Below, in pieces: positions 35,066 to 44,329 of a DNA stretch of 64,000 bases. The stretch is from Vitreimonas flagellata. GTDB lineage: Bacteria > Pseudomonadota > Alphaproteobacteria > Caulobacterales > Aquidulcibacteraceae. The stretch is from NCBI RefSeq assembly GCF_004634425.1, contig NZ_SBJL01000004.1, forward strand, positions 310,001 to 374,000, read 5' to 3'. Each line of letters starts with the position of its first letter. The stretch's first letter is position 1. A program made the position numbers and the translations under genes. Under the pieces are notes generated by a model. It saw nothing but the letters and a program-made list of their open reading frames with translations. It did no database searches and was not told the origin of the DNA.

Positions 35066-37945
35066 ATGGCTAAAAGTACATCGCCCCGGCTCTTCCTCAT
35101 TGACGGCTCCGGCTACATTTTCCGCGCCTATCACGCGCTGCCGCCGCTGACGCGGGCGAGCGACGGGCTCTCGGTTGGCGCCGTCGCGGGCTTTTGCAAC
35201 ATGCTGTGGAAGTTCCTGGAGGAGATGAAGGGGAGCGAGGCGCCGACGCACCTCGCCGTCATCTTCGACAAGAGTGAGATCACGTTCCGCAACAAGCTCT
35301 ATCCCGAATACAAAGCGCATCGCCCGCCGGCGCCTGAAGATTTGGTGCCGCAATTTCCGCTGATCCGCGACGCGACGCGCGCGTTCAATCTGCCCTGCAT
35401 CGAAATGGGCGGCTTCGAAGCGGACGATCTCATCGCCACCTACGCGCGCCAAGCGGCAGCGACCGGCGCGCAGGTGAAGATCGTCTCCTCTGATAAGGAT
35501 TTGATGCAGCTGATCGTGGACGGCCAAATCCAGCTCTACGATCCGATGAAGAACCGCGCGCTCGGTCCTGAAGCGGTGATGGAAAAATTCGGCGTCACGC
35601 CGGATAGGGTCATCGACGCGCAAGCCCTGATCGGGGACAGCACCGACAACGTCCCCGGCGCGCCCGGCATTGGCCCGAAGACAGCGGCTGAACTCATCAA
35701 TACATTCGGCTCGCTCGACGCCATCCTCGAACGCGCAGGCGAGATCAAGCAGCAGAAGCGCCGCGAGACGCTGATCAATTTCGCCGATCAAATCCGGCTT
35801 TCGCGTGAGCTGGTCACTTTGAAAGATGATGTCGAGGTCGAAGAGAAGTGGGAGGCCTTCGCCGTCCGCGATCCCGATCCTTCGATGCTGCTCACCTTCC
35901 TCGACACGATGGAATTCCGTACGCTCGCCCGCCGCGTGCGCGAACACTATGCGAAAGAGAAGGGTATCCAGATCGTCGCGCAGTACGCGGCGGGCGCCAG
36001 CGCGCCGCAAAGTGCTGTGACGACAGCGGGCAGTGGTCCGGTGCTCGAACAAGTTGAGACCCAGTTCAAACGCGACGGGTACAAAATCGTCCGCGATTTG
36101 CCGACGCTTGAAGCCTATATCGCGCGCGCGCGCAAAGCTGGCGCGATCGGGCTCGACACCGAAGCGGATTCGTTCGACGCCGCACGTGCGCATCTCGTTG
36201 GCATCTCACTCTCCCTCGCTGCCAATGACGCGGTCTACATCCCGCTTGGCCATCGCGGCGCCGATCCGCGCGCCGGTGAATTGTTCGCCGCCGAACAGCC
36301 CGATCCAGGCGCGGCGGCTGGCGATAGCGGCCCGCAAATCGCACTGCCGTCGGTGCTTGCCGCGTTGAAGCCGTTGCTGGAGGACGCGTCAGTCCAAAAG
36401 ATCGGCCTCAACATCAAATGGGATATCGCGCTTTTCGCCAAGCACGGCATCACCCTCGCGCCCTACGACGATCCGATGCTGATCTCCTACGCGCTGTTCG
36501 GCGGGCTCGACGATCACGACAAGGCGTCGCTGATCGAAAAGCATCTCGGCCATCAAGTGGCGTCACTCGCGGACGTTATCGGCAAAGGCAAAGCGCAGAT
36601 CGGCTTCGAGGCTGCACCCGTCGAGAAAGCAGCGCTCTATTCGGCCGAACATGCGGATGCTGCGCTCCGTTTGTGGCGCAAACTCAAGCCGCAACTCGCC
36701 AGCGAACGGCTCGTCACCGTGTACGAAACACTCGAGCGCCCGCTGCCGCCGGTGCTGGCGTCGATGGAGCGCGAGGGGATCAAGATTGATCCGCACATGC
36801 TCTCGCGTCTCTCCGGCGATTTCGCACAACGTATGCTGCAATATGAGCAGGAGGCGTATGGTTTCGCCGGCAAGGAATTCAATCTGGGTTCGCCGAAGCA
36901 ACTCGGCGAAATTCTGTTCGATGAACTAAAGCTGCAAGGCGGTTCGAAAACCAAAACCGGCGCCTGGTCCACCGACGCGACCATCCTCGAAGACCTCGCC
37001 GAGCAGCACGAACTCCCCGCCAAAGTGCTCGAATGGCGCCAACTCTCCAAGCTGCGCAGCACTTACACCGAAGCGCTCGGCCAAGCGATTAATCCGCAAA
37101 CTGGCCGCGTGCACACAAGCTACGCGCTCGCCTCCACGACAACGGGTCGTCTCTCCTCCAACGATCCGAACCTGCAGAACATCCCGATCCGCACCGAAGA
37201 AGGCCGCCGCATTCGCGAGGCGTTCATCGCCGAGAAGGGCAATGTGCTGATCAGCGCCGATTATTCGCAGATCGAACTCCGCTTGCTCGCGCACGTCGCT
37301 GACATCCCACAGCTGAAGCAAGCCTTCGCGGATGGCGTCGATATTCACGCGCGCACCGCGTCGGAGATGTTCGGCGTGCCCGTTGAAGGCATGCCGAAGG
37401 AAATCCGCAACAACGCCAAGGCGATCAATTTCGGTATCATCTACGGCATTTCCGCCTTCGGCCTCGCGCGCAATCTCGGCATCGGCCGCGAGGAAGCGGG
37501 CGCCTATATCAAGCGCTATTTCGAACGCTTCCCCGGCATCCGCGATTACATGGAAACCACAAAGACGTTCGCGCGCGCCAATGGCTATGTGAAAACCATT
37601 TTCGGCCGCCGCATCTGGGTCAAAGGCGTGCAATCGAAGAACGCCCAAGAACGCGCCTTCGGCGAGCGCCAATCGATCAACGCACCGCTCCAGGGCGCTG
37701 CCGCCGACATCATCCGCCGCGCGATGGTGCGCCTCCCCGACGCCCTCGCGCGCAGCGGCTTGCACGCGCGCATGCTGCTCCAAGTGCACGACGAACTTGT
37801 GTTCGAAGCGCCGAAAGAAGAAGCCGACGCCCTCTGCAAGCTCGCGAAAACCGTGATGGAAGCCGCACCTGAGCCGGCGGCTGTGCTCAGTGTGCCGCTC
37901 ACAGTGGAAGCAAAAGCGGGCGCGACGTGGGGAGCGGCGCATTGA
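35066..37945 (+). CDS. polA: DNA polymerase I (proofreading motif III altered)
   Basis: A 959-residue family A polymerase for repair and Okazaki fragment processing. Residues ~1-290 are the 5'-3' exonuclease (LIDGSGYIFRAYH, FEADDLIATYA, GDSTDNVPGAPGIGPKTA). The 3'-5' exonuclease has motif I Asp364/Glu366 (LDTEADS) and motif II Asp453 (NIKWDIAL), but motif III reads Tyr525-S-A-E-His529 where Escherichia coli has Tyr497...Asp501. The polymerase domain is intact: motif A ADYSQIELR, motif B RNNAKAINFGIIYG, motif C LQVHDELVFE. The ATG at 35066 precedes LFLIDGSGY; an in-frame upstream extension is rejected. Confidence 0.96.
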   Translation: MAKSTSPRLFLIDGSGYIFRAYHALPPLTRASDGLSVGAVAGFCNMLWKFLEEMKGSEAPTHLAVIFDKSEITFRNKLYPEYKAHRPPAPEDLVPQFPLIRDATRAFNLPCIEMGGFEADDLIATYARQAAATGAQVKIVSSDKDLMQLIVDGQIQLYDPMKNRALGPEAVMEKFGVTPDRVIDAQALIGDSTDNVPGAPGIGPKTAAELINTFGSLDAILERAGEIKQQKRRETLINFADQIRLSRELVTLKDDVEVEEKWEAFAVRDPDPSMLLTFLDTMEFRTLARRVREHYAKEKGIQIVAQYAAGASAPQSAVTTAGSGPVLEQVETQFKRDGYKIVRDLPTLEAYIARARKAGAIGLDTEADSFDAARAHLVGISLSLAANDAVYIPLGHRGADPRAGELFAAEQPDPGAAAGDSGPQIALPSVLAALKPLLEDASVQKIGLNIKWDIALFAKHGITLAPYDDPMLISYALFGGLDDHDKASLIEKHLGHQVASLADVIGKGKAQIGFEAAPVEKAALYSAEHADAALRLWRKLKPQLASERLVTVYETLERPLPPVLASMEREGIKIDPHMLSRLSGDFAQRMLQYEQEAYGFAGKEFNLGSPKQLGEILFDELKLQGGSKTKTGAWSTDATILEDLAEQHELPAKVLEWRQLSKLRSTYTEALGQAINPQTGRVHTSYALASTTTGRLSSNDPNLQNIPIRTEEGRRIREAFIAEKGNVLISADYSQIELRLLAHVADIPQLKQAFADGVDIHARTASEMFGVPVEGMPKEIRNNAKAINFGIIYGISAFGLARNLGIGREEAGAYIKRYFERFPGIRDYMETTKTFARANGYVKTIFGRRIWVKGVQSKNAQERAFGERQSINAPLQGAAADIIRRAMVRLPDALARSGLHARMLLQVHDELVFEAPKEEADALCKLAKTVMEAAPEPAAVLSVPLTVEAKAGATWGAAH

Positions 37946-38340
37946 TCACCGGCGGCTGTCATTGTGGCGCGATCCGTTATGCGCTTTCCGCCGCGCCGAT
38001 GGGCAGCATGATCTGTCATTGCGCCACGTGCCGGCGTGTCAGCGGCGCGCTTGTGGTCGCCTGGGTCAGCGTCGATCCCGACGCTTTCGCCATCACCAAA
38101 GGCAAGCCCGCGCACTACGCATCATCGCCGGGGATCTCGCGCCAATTCTGCAGCCTATGCGGCGCGCAGCTCACCTACGCGCGCGACGACGATGATTCAT
38201 TCCTCGATGTCGCCACCGCAACGCTCGACGATCCGAATGCCTCCCCGCCGACGCATCATTCCTGGCTCAGTCACGATCTCGCCTGGGTGAAGTTCGGCGA
38301 CGGCCTGCCGAATTTTCAAAACAGTCGCTACGACGACTAA
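37942..38340 (+). CDS. GFA family protein (glutathione-dependent formaldehyde-activating enzyme-like)
   Basis: A ~132-residue GFA-domain protein with the zinc ligands in GGCHCGAIRY, CHCATCRRVSG and FCSLCGAQL. The family contains glutathione-dependent formaldehyde-activating enzymes and many uncharacterised zinc proteins. The start is either TTG 37942 (preceded by GGGGAG) or GTG 37927; both overlap the polA stop. The stop overlaps the convergent membrane gene stop by 4 nt. Confidence 0.88.
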   Translation: MITGGCHCGAIRYALSAAPMGSMICHCATCRRVSGALVVAWVSVDPDAFAITKGKPAHYASSPGISRQFCSLCGAQLTYARDDDDSFLDVATATLDDPNASPPTHHSWLSHDLAWVKFGDGLPNFQNSRYDD

Positions 38341-38708
38341 GCCGGTCGCGGCCCGCGCCAGAGGAAGAACGCAAACAGCGCCACGAACACCAGATCGCCC
38401 ATGCCGAGTGCGAAGGTCGAAAACGGCACGATGCCGGCTTGGTATTGGATCGTCCCCAAAGCCGCCGCACCGATTTTGCCGATCATGCCGATCCAAACGA
38501 TGCCGCGATTGCCCGCCGGATCGCGCGCCACCAGCGCGTAACCGACGCCGAACATCGCGATCAGCAAGCCTGACATCATCAGCGCGAACGGGGCGCCGGG
38601 GCCTTCGACGCCAAGCTGCGGCGCAAGCGCCGACGGCGTCGCCAGCATCGTCCCCCCAACCACCAGATTATAAAGCGCCGCCAAGGCGAACAGCACCCGC
38701 CAGCCCAT
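38337..38708 (-). CDS. four-helix membrane protein
   Basis: A 123-residue integral membrane protein with four hydrophobic helices (about residues 4-22, 40-60, 70-88 and 96-116), separated by short loops with few charges (VARDPAGNRG between helices 2 and 3). The pattern resembles small DoxX-like/uncharacterised membrane proteins. Function unknown. The ATG at 38708 lies 11 nt after the upstream YcaQ-type gene on the same strand, so they may be cotranscribed. Confidence 0.7.
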   Translation of the reverse strand: MGWRVLFALAALYNLVVGGTMLATPSALAPQLGVEGPGAPFALMMSGLLIAMFGVGYALVARDPAGNRGIVWIGMIGKIGAAALGTIQYQAGIVPFSTFALGMGDLVFVALFAFFLWRGPRPA

Positions 38709-38719
38709 CTGCTCACTCC

Positions 38720-39898
38720 TTAGTTGCGACCGAGAAATTGCTCAAAGCGTTGAAGCTCGTCATCAAGCGCGCGCTTGAAAGCCGCGCCGCGCGGCGGCGC
38801 ACCCTTCACATAGCCCAATTCGGCGTTGAGTCGGTTGTCGATCATCGACAGGTTGCCCCAACCGATCACTTCGTCGCGCCATAGCAGGGGCAAAGCGTAG
38901 TACCCGCGTACGCGTTTCGTGGAGGGTACATACGCTTCGAACCGATAGGCCCACCCCCAAAACAATTCGAAACGGCGACGATCCCAAACGAGCGGATCGA
39001 AGGGTGCAAGAAGACACACACTTTCGGGGCTGTCGCGCGCCGTAGTCGCGAACGGCGAGTCCTTCGTGGGCCAGAACCAACGAACGCCATCAATTTCGGT
39101 CGATGGATAAAATGCACGTGCACGATCAAGCGCGGCGCGCGTCTGATTGGCCCATTGCGGTGCGCCGCCGCGCAGCCTCGCAATCAATTCCGCGAGCGAG
39201 CGCTCGGGCAGGGGCGCATATTTTTTTACGATCACGCTGACCAGCGCATCCATCGCGCGTTGCACATCAATTGGCGGCGGCGTGATCTCGCGCGCGGCAT
39301 AGAGTCGAACGCCGCCTTGTCGCGCCGCGATGCGCACCAGACCGCGATAGTGCATTTCGTCCAGCAATTGGGTGCTGGCGTTGCTGGACCCGCCGAACCA
39401 ATTGCGCGCTTTTCCGTGCTGGAAGTGGGCGTCCACGTCACGTGGGTGCGCGACGCCCTGGGCGCGTACGAATTCGAGCACAGCGTCTGCTTTGTCGCGT
39501 CGCGAGTTCGGCCAGGCCTTACGCGCTGTGCGCGGGTGCATGAGCGCGTGAACTTTGCGGGGCACGAAGCCGTAATTGACGAAGAAGTCTTCTTCGATCG
39601 CGAGGCGCGGATACGCACGCTCCAAATCACCCGCGCGATAGTCTCGGACCCGATGGCGCAGAGTGAGGTCTTGGGCGCGCGCGGGCGCACGGATGGGATC
39701 AGCTTGGACGAAACCCAGTTTGTCGATGGCCCGCGCCAGAGTCGTGGGCGCGAACAGGGTCCGCGTCACCGCATAATGGCGAAGCGCCGAGATGGTGGGG
39801 GAGGGTCGGGTCACTTTGCTCAAGCTTGCGCCGGGCGCGGCGCCGGATTGAAAAGCGCCGCTAAGGCGACCCGCCAGCCCACCGGCAATCCTCCCCAT
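38720..39898 (-). CDS. winged-helix DNA glycosylase, YcaQ/AlkX family
   Basis: A 392-residue protein of the winged-helix glycosylase family (E. coli YcaQ), which removes interstrand crosslinks and alkylated bases. The catalytic QxD-type motif lies in LGFVQADPIRAPARAQD, followed by YRAGDLERAYPRLAIEEDFFVNYGFVP. The later CLLAPFDPLVWDRRRFELFWGWAYRFEAYVP matches the family's C-terminal signature. The first ~28 residues look unconserved; a GTG near 39814 may be the real start. It is transcribed divergently from chvI. Confidence 0.88.
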   Translation of the reverse strand: MGRIAGGLAGRLSGAFQSGAAPGASLSKVTRPSPTISALRHYAVTRTLFAPTTLARAIDKLGFVQADPIRAPARAQDLTLRHRVRDYRAGDLERAYPRLAIEEDFFVNYGFVPRKVHALMHPRTARKAWPNSRRDKADAVLEFVRAQGVAHPRDVDAHFQHGKARNWFGGSSNASTQLLDEMHYRGLVRIAARQGGVRLYAAREITPPPIDVQRAMDALVSVIVKKYAPLPERSLAELIARLRGGAPQWANQTRAALDRARAFYPSTEIDGVRWFWPTKDSPFATTARDSPESVCLLAPFDPLVWDRRRFELFWGWAYRFEAYVPSTKRVRGYYALPLLWRDEVIGWGNLSMIDNRLNAELGYVKGAPPRGAAFKRALDDELQRFEQFLGRN

Positions 39899-39995
39899 CT
39901 TTGTTGGGGAAAGGCTATCCAGCGCGGCGAAACAAAACTAGGTGATGCGGCGCTTTGAGGCTGGAATAGGCGCCCCTCCAGTTTATCTCCGCCAC

Positions 39996-40017
39996 AATGG
40001 CGTCTAAGACTGCCATT
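39996..40017. promoter_or_regulatory. imperfect palindrome upstream of chvI
   Basis: Arms AATGGC-GTCT and AGAC-T-GCCATT (one bulged base) 42-63 nt upstream of the chvI ATG. Position and symmetry fit an operator, for example for ChvI autoregulation, but no experimental motif is known to me for this clade. Confidence 0.35.
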
Positions 40018-40058
40018 ATTGCTTTATTACGGTTAGGTTAGGAAAGTCCGGCTCCCCT

Positions 40059-40757
40059 ATGGCAACGATCGCCCTTGTCGATGACGACGAGAACATCCTC
40101 GCTTCCCTGAAAGTCTTCTTTGAAGGCGAGGGCTACATCGTCCGCACCTATACGGACGGCGCGACAGCGCTTGCCGCGCTCTCCGAAACGCCGCCGGATA
40201 TCGCCATCCTCGATATCAAGATGCCGCGTATGGACGGCGTTGAAGTGCTGCGCCGTCTGCGCCAGGGCTCTAACCTGCCGGTCATTTTCCTCACCTCGAA
40301 GGACGATGAGATGGACGAGGTCGTCGGCTTCAACGTCGGCGCCGACGATTACATCACCAAACCCTTCTCGCAGCGTCTGTTGAACGAGCGCGTGAAGGCG
40401 CTGCTGCGTCGCACGCGTGCGGGCGCGCCGGGTGCGGAAGCGGTAGGCGACAAGAAGCCGATCGTGCGTGGCGAGCTGACGCTCGATCCCAACCGTCACG
40501 CGTGCACGTGGAAGGGCGAACAAGTTCGCCTCACCGTCACCGAGTTTTTGATCCTGCAAGCGCTTGCTCAGCGCCCCGGCTATGTGAAGAGCCGCGATCA
40601 GCTGATGGACGCTGCCTATGACGACCAAGTCTATGTCGACGACCGCACCATCGACAGCCACATCAAACGACTCCGCAAGAAATTCCGCGACATCGACGAC
40701 ACCTTCGACGCGATCGAAACCCTCTATGGCGTCGGCTACAGATACAACGAAGCGTGA
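40059..40757 (+). CDS. chvI: ChvI-type OmpR-family response regulator
   Basis: A 232-residue response regulator. The receiver domain has the acidic pocket VDDDENIL, the phosphoacceptor Asp in [12 protein letters not shown] and the conserved Lys in YITKPF. The C-terminal OmpR/PhoB winged helix ends with [20 protein letters not shown]. The VDDD and [17 protein letters not shown] segments are typical of ChvI, the alphaproteobacterial regulator of envelope stress and acid responses. It overlaps its kinase gene by 32 nt, and both lie next to PTS genes, the usual chvI context. Confidence 0.93.
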   Translation: MATIALVDDDENILASLKVFFEGEGYIVRTYTDGATALAALSETPPDIAILDIKMPRMDGVEVLRRLRQGSNLPVIFLTSKDDEMDEVVGFNVGADDYITKPFSQRLLNERVKALLRRTRAGAPGAEAVGDKKPIVRGELTLDPNRHACTWKGEQVRLTVTEFLILQALAQRPGYVKSRDQLMDAAYDDQVYVDDRTIDSHIKRLRKKFRDIDDTFDAIETLYGVGYRYNEA

Positions 40758-42360
40758 AGGTCTCCGCGCGGTCCTGAGCTCCAGGATCGCGCAGATCATC
40801 TTCATCTGGAATTTCGCCGGTCTCGCCATTCTGGTGATCGGCGTGCTCCTGCTTACGGAAATGCGCGCCGGCCTCACCGACGCGCAATTCCGCAATCTGC
40901 GCACGCAAGGCGAGCTGATCACCAATCTGCTGATCGAAACCGGCACGGTGCAGGGCGATCCGTACCCCTACATCAATGAATCGGCTGTCCGCGAAGTGCT
41001 GCGCCGTTTGTTGCCGCCGATAGCTGAGGGCGGTCGACCAGGCGCTGGCGGACCACGTGTGCGCGTGTTTGCCGAGGATGGTCGTGTCATCGCCGATACG
41101 GACGTGATCTATGATCGGCTTGAAGAACAACCCTTGGCGGTTGGCGAGGAAAGTACGATCGGCGCGCGTATCGAGAACGCTGCGCGGCGTGTGGAATATT
41201 TGCGCATCACGCCCTGGCGGCCCAGCATCACCACAGAAGAAGAGCTCGCGCGTGGTCTGCGCGGTGAAATTTCGCGCGGCGAACGGCTGAACGAGAAGGG
41301 CGAGCGCGTTGTCTCGGTGACGCTGCCGTTGCGCCGCGTGCAAGCCGTGCTCGGCGTCGTGACGCTGGAAAGTGCTGACGTGGAGCGCATCCTCGTCGCC
41401 GAGCGCGCGAGCATGATCCCGTTCGTGGTCGGCGCCACGGTGGTGATCTTCTTGTCGTCGCTGCTGCTGGCGCTCTTCATCGCCGGCCCGCTACGCCGGC
41501 TTTCCGCCGCCGCCGACAGCTTGCGCCTCACCGGCTCGACGCGTCTGGCTTTGCCAGAGATCAGCAAGCGCAAGGATGAAATCGGCGCGCTCAGCCATTC
41601 GCTCGAACAAATGACCGACGCGCTGGCGGATCGTATTGACGCCAACGAGCGCTTTGCCGCCGACGTCAGCCACGAGATCAAGAACCCGCTCGCCTCGATT
41701 CGCTCGGCTGTGGCGTCGGCACGTTCGGCGCAATCGCCAGAGCAACAAAGCCAGATGCTCAGCATCGTCGCGCAGGACGTGGTGCGTCTCGATCGCCTGA
41801 TCACCGATATCGCCCGCGCCAGCCGCATCGAAGCCGAAACCGCGCGCGGCGATCTCGGCCAAGTCGATCTCGGCACGCTTCTGTTTGAGATCGCGCGCGC
41901 CTACGAGACGCCGCCCGGCGAGACCTCGCATGCTCATGTGGTGTTCAAGGGCGCTCGGCCAGACGGCGCTTTGGTGATCGGCCAAGCCGGTCCGCTCGGC
42001 CAAGTGTTCCGCAATCTGATCGACAACGCCCGCTCGTTCAGCCCCGAGGGCGGCACGGTGGCGGTCTCGGTCGCGGTGGTGAAAACCAAGGACGGCCAGG
42101 TCGTGCGCGCGATGGTCGAGGACGAGGGGCCCGGCATTCCGCCGGAAAACCTCGAGACCATTTTCCAGCGTTTCTACACCCAGCGCCCCAAAGGCACGGC
42201 GTTCGGCGGCAGTTCCGGCCTCGGCCTCTCCATCGCCCGCCAGATTGTTACAGCGCATGGCGGCGCCATCAGGGCTGAGAACATCGGCGGCGGGGTCCAT
42301 GGCGTGCGCGGCGCTCGCCTGATAGTTGAATTCCCGCTGGCCGGCTCGCCGCGTCACTAA
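40726..42360 (+). CDS. chvG: ChvG-type sensor histidine kinase
   Basis: A 544-residue membrane sensor kinase starting at ATG 40726 inside the chvI end. Two transmembrane helices (about residues 19-40 and 223-243) bound a ~180-residue periplasmic domain. A HAMP-like linker follows, then the H-box [19 protein letters not shown] (His316), the N-box [10 protein letters not shown]1 EDEGPGIP and G2 [14 protein letters not shown]. It should phosphorylate ChvI. Longer in-frame starts lie within chvI and are rejected. Confidence 0.92.
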   Translation: MASATDTTKREGLRAVLSSRIAQIIFIWNFAGLAILVIGVLLLTEMRAGLTDAQFRNLRTQGELITNLLIETGTVQGDPYPYINESAVREVLRRLLPPIAEGGRPGAGGPRVRVFAEDGRVIADTDVIYDRLEEQPLAVGEESTIGARIENAARRVEYLRITPWRPSITTEEELARGLRGEISRGERLNEKGERVVSVTLPLRRVQAVLGVVTLESADVERILVAERASMIPFVVGATVVIFLSSLLLALFIAGPLRRLSAAADSLRLTGSTRLALPEISKRKDEIGALSHSLEQMTDALADRIDANERFAADVSHEIKNPLASIRSAVASARSAQSPEQQSQMLSIVAQDVVRLDRLITDIARASRIEAETARGDLGQVDLGTLLFEIARAYETPPGETSHAHVVFKGARPDGALVIGQAGPLGQVFRNLIDNARSFSPEGGTVAVSVAVVKTKDGQVVRAMVEDEGPGIPPENLETIFQRFYTQRPKGTAFGGSSGLGLSIARQIVTAHGGAIRAENIGGGVHGVRGARLIVEFPLAGSPRH

Positions 42361-42471
42361 CGCTCGTCGAAAACTGCGTCGGCTGTGCGGGTTTGGCTTT
42401 TCTCGCAACCGCGAAAGGGTATTGTTGCCGACCTTTACGCGAGTCCACCGGGTGGGTGGCGGGAGTAGGGA

Positions 42472-42879
42472 ATGATCGGCGTCGTCGTGGTGTCGCACGG
42501 TCGCTTGGCTGACGAATTCGTCGCCGCGGCTGAGCACGTACTTGGACCACAAGACCAAATGCGCGCCGTGGCCATTGGCCCCGACGACGATATGGAAGAA
42601 CGCCGCGCCGATATTCTCGACGCTGTGCGCGCCGTGGAGCGCGGCGACGGCGTCGTGATCCTCACCGATATGTTCGGCGGCACGCCGTCGAACCTCGCCA
42701 TCTCGGTGATCAATCAAGTGAAGATCGAAGTGATCGCCGGCGTGAATTTGCCGATGTTGATCAAGCTCGCTGAAGTGCGCGATAAAATGAAGCTTCCCGA
42801 AGCCGCACTCGCCGCGCAAGATGCTGGCCGGCGCTACATTCGTGTCGCCTCCGTGGAACTGGCCGGCGGCCCGGCCTAA
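42472..42879 (+). CDS. PTS EIIA-Man-type protein
   Basis: A 135-residue EIIA of the mannose PTS family. The phosphorylation site His9 is in VVVVSHGRLADEF; the conserved LTDMFGGTPSNLAIS motif is intact. In alphaproteobacteria this protein with HPr forms a regulatory phosphorelay. It lies 111 nt after chvG. The hprK and rapZ genes that commonly sit between chvG and this gene are missing. Confidence 0.93.
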   Translation: MIGVVVVSHGRLADEFVAAAEHVLGPQDQMRAVAIGPDDDMEERRADILDAVRAVERGDGVVILTDMFGGTPSNLAISVINQVKIEVIAGVNLPMLIKLAEVRDKMKLPEAALAAQDAGRRYIRVASVELAGGPA

Positions 42880-42904
42880 CAACAAAGAAGAATAAGGCCT
42901 GGGG

Positions 42905-43180
42905 ATGGGGCTGAAGCGCATCGTACCGATCACGAACATTCGTGGCCTGCATGCGCGCGCCTCGCGCAAGGTCGCGGAACTCGCGCTTGGCTACGAGGAC
43001 ACCGTGATCCTGGTGCGCCGTGAGGGCGAAGAAGCCGACGCGCGCTCGCTGATGGACTTGATGATGCTCGGCGCCGGCATCGGCTCGGAAATCGAGATCG
43101 AAGCCAAAGGCCCCGACGCCGAACAGGCCCTTGATGCGCTCGAAGCGCTGATCGCCGCGAAATTCCACGAAGAAGAATAG
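42905..43180 (+). CDS. ptsH: HPr family phosphocarrier protein
   Basis: A 91-residue HPr. The phosphorylated His16 is in IRGLHARASRKVAEL, and Ser48 in ADARSLMDLMML corresponds to the HPr kinase target serine, although no hprK is nearby. It is 25 nt downstream of the EIIA gene and forms the regulatory PTS relay with it. The spacing suggests one transcript chvI-chvG-EIIA-ptsH. Confidence 0.95.
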   Translation: MGLKRIVPITNIRGLHARASRKVAELALGYEDTVILVRREGEEADARSLMDLMMLGAGIGSEIEIEAKGPDAEQALDALEALIAAKFHEEE

Positions 43181-43182
43181 AT

Positions 43183-43983
43183 TTGACCGCGCCCTATTTC
43201 GCCGAGCGCATCACGCTGGCGCGTGACGAAGCCCATCGCTGGCGCGGTGAAGCCGATCCGCATTTCAGCAACGGCGCAGAGCGCCAGTTCGGCGGTTGGG
43301 TTGCGGCGGCGATGCTGAAGGCGGTGATGGGCGAAGCCAAACCCACACATTATCCGCGTGCGCTCGTGGCGCATTTCTTCAACGCCGTCGCCACAGGCCC
43401 CGTGCTCGTGCGCGCGACGCCGATGCGTGAAGGCCGCAGCGTCTCCTATTGGCAAGCGGAGATGATCCAGAATGACATCGTCTGCGCGCACGCCATGATC
43501 ACGGCGGGCGAACTCCGTCCTGATCCGCAGGCGCACACGGCTTCCACCATGCCGGCCGCACTTAATCCGGATACGCCTGGTCTCATCCGCTTCACGCCGC
43601 CGGCGCCGTTCGGCGATGAACTCGAAGCCCGCTGGATCGAGGGCGCGCCGTTTCAAGGTGACAATCCCGAACGCTCGCTGTTCTGGTCACGCATCGCCGC
43701 GGGTCAGAAGCTAGACATCGCCTCGCTCGCCTTTCTCGCCGATTTCGTGCCACCGCGCGTGTTTTACGTTGCGCAACGCTTCGTGCCATCGACGACGCTG
43801 TCAATGACCGTCTATTTCCACGCCAAAATGGAAGAGATCGAAGCCGTGGGCGAAGGCTACGTGCTCACCGAAGCGCGCGGCCGACGCATCGAGGGCGGCT
43901 TCTGGGATCATTCCGCCACCTTCTGGAGCCCGCAAGGCGCGCTGCTCGCCACAACCGAACAACTCGCTATCCATCGCGGTTGA
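43183..43983 (+). CDS. acyl-CoA thioesterase family protein
   Basis: A 266-residue tandem hot-dog-fold protein of the TesB-like thioesterase group. The first hot-dog includes RQFGGWVAAAMLKAVM and the following beta-sheet (LVRATPMREGRSVSYWQAEMIQND). The second includes PSTTLSMTVYFHAK. Members hydrolyse acyl-CoA esters; substrate unknown. The start is TTG at 43183, 2 nt after the ptsH stop, suggesting translational coupling. No ATG in frame fits better. Confidence 0.82.
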   Translation: MTAPYFAERITLARDEAHRWRGEADPHFSNGAERQFGGWVAAAMLKAVMGEAKPTHYPRALVAHFFNAVATGPVLVRATPMREGRSVSYWQAEMIQNDIVCAHAMITAGELRPDPQAHTASTMPAALNPDTPGLIRFTPPAPFGDELEARWIEGAPFQGDNPERSLFWSRIAAGQKLDIASLAFLADFVPPRVFYVAQRFVPSTTLSMTVYFHAKMEEIEAVGEGYVLTEARGRRIEGGFWDHSATFWSPQGALLATTEQLAIHRG

Positions 43984-44001
43984 TCTTCGCGCGGAGTTTT
44001 T

Positions 44002-44277
44002 ATGCAATCCGATTCCGTTGAAGTGCTTGGTCTGATCGCGGGCTTCATTGGCGCATTCGCGTTTGCGCCGCAGGCGTTCAAGATCATTCGCGATCGCGAC
44101 GCGAACGGCGTCTCCAGTTTGACCTATGCGATGGTGCTTTCAGGTGCGGTGCTCTGGGCCGCGTATGGAATGTGCCGCGGCGCGCCTTCAATCATTCTTT
44201 GGAACGTCGTCGCTGCATCGCTCGCAGCACTCGTCTTGATCTTGAAACTTTCGCGTCGTCCGAAGCCTTCTGCTTGA
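44002..44277 (+). CDS. SemiSWEET/PQ-loop sugar transporter
   Basis: A 91-residue triple-helix membrane protein of the SemiSWEET type. The PQ-loop signature is FAFAPQAFKIIRDRDANGVSSLTYAM at residues ~18-43. A second loop includes Asn in IILWNVVAASL. These dimerise to move small sugars passively. The gene stands alone, with the ATG preceded by GGAGTTTTT. Confidence 0.9.
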   Translation: MQSDSVEVLGLIAGFIGAFAFAPQAFKIIRDRDANGVSSLTYAMVLSGAVLWAAYGMCRGAPSIILWNVVAASLAALVLILKLSRRPKPSA

Positions 44278-44329
44278 CCCTTGCCCTTCGTGCCCTCACA
44301 TGGCGGGACATGAAGGGGAGAGAGCCAAC

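Noticed and set aside
40618-40725. Longer chvG start inside chvI
   Set aside because: Would give a Ser/Thr-rich N-terminus read from chvI codons; ATG 40726 places the first transmembrane helix normally.
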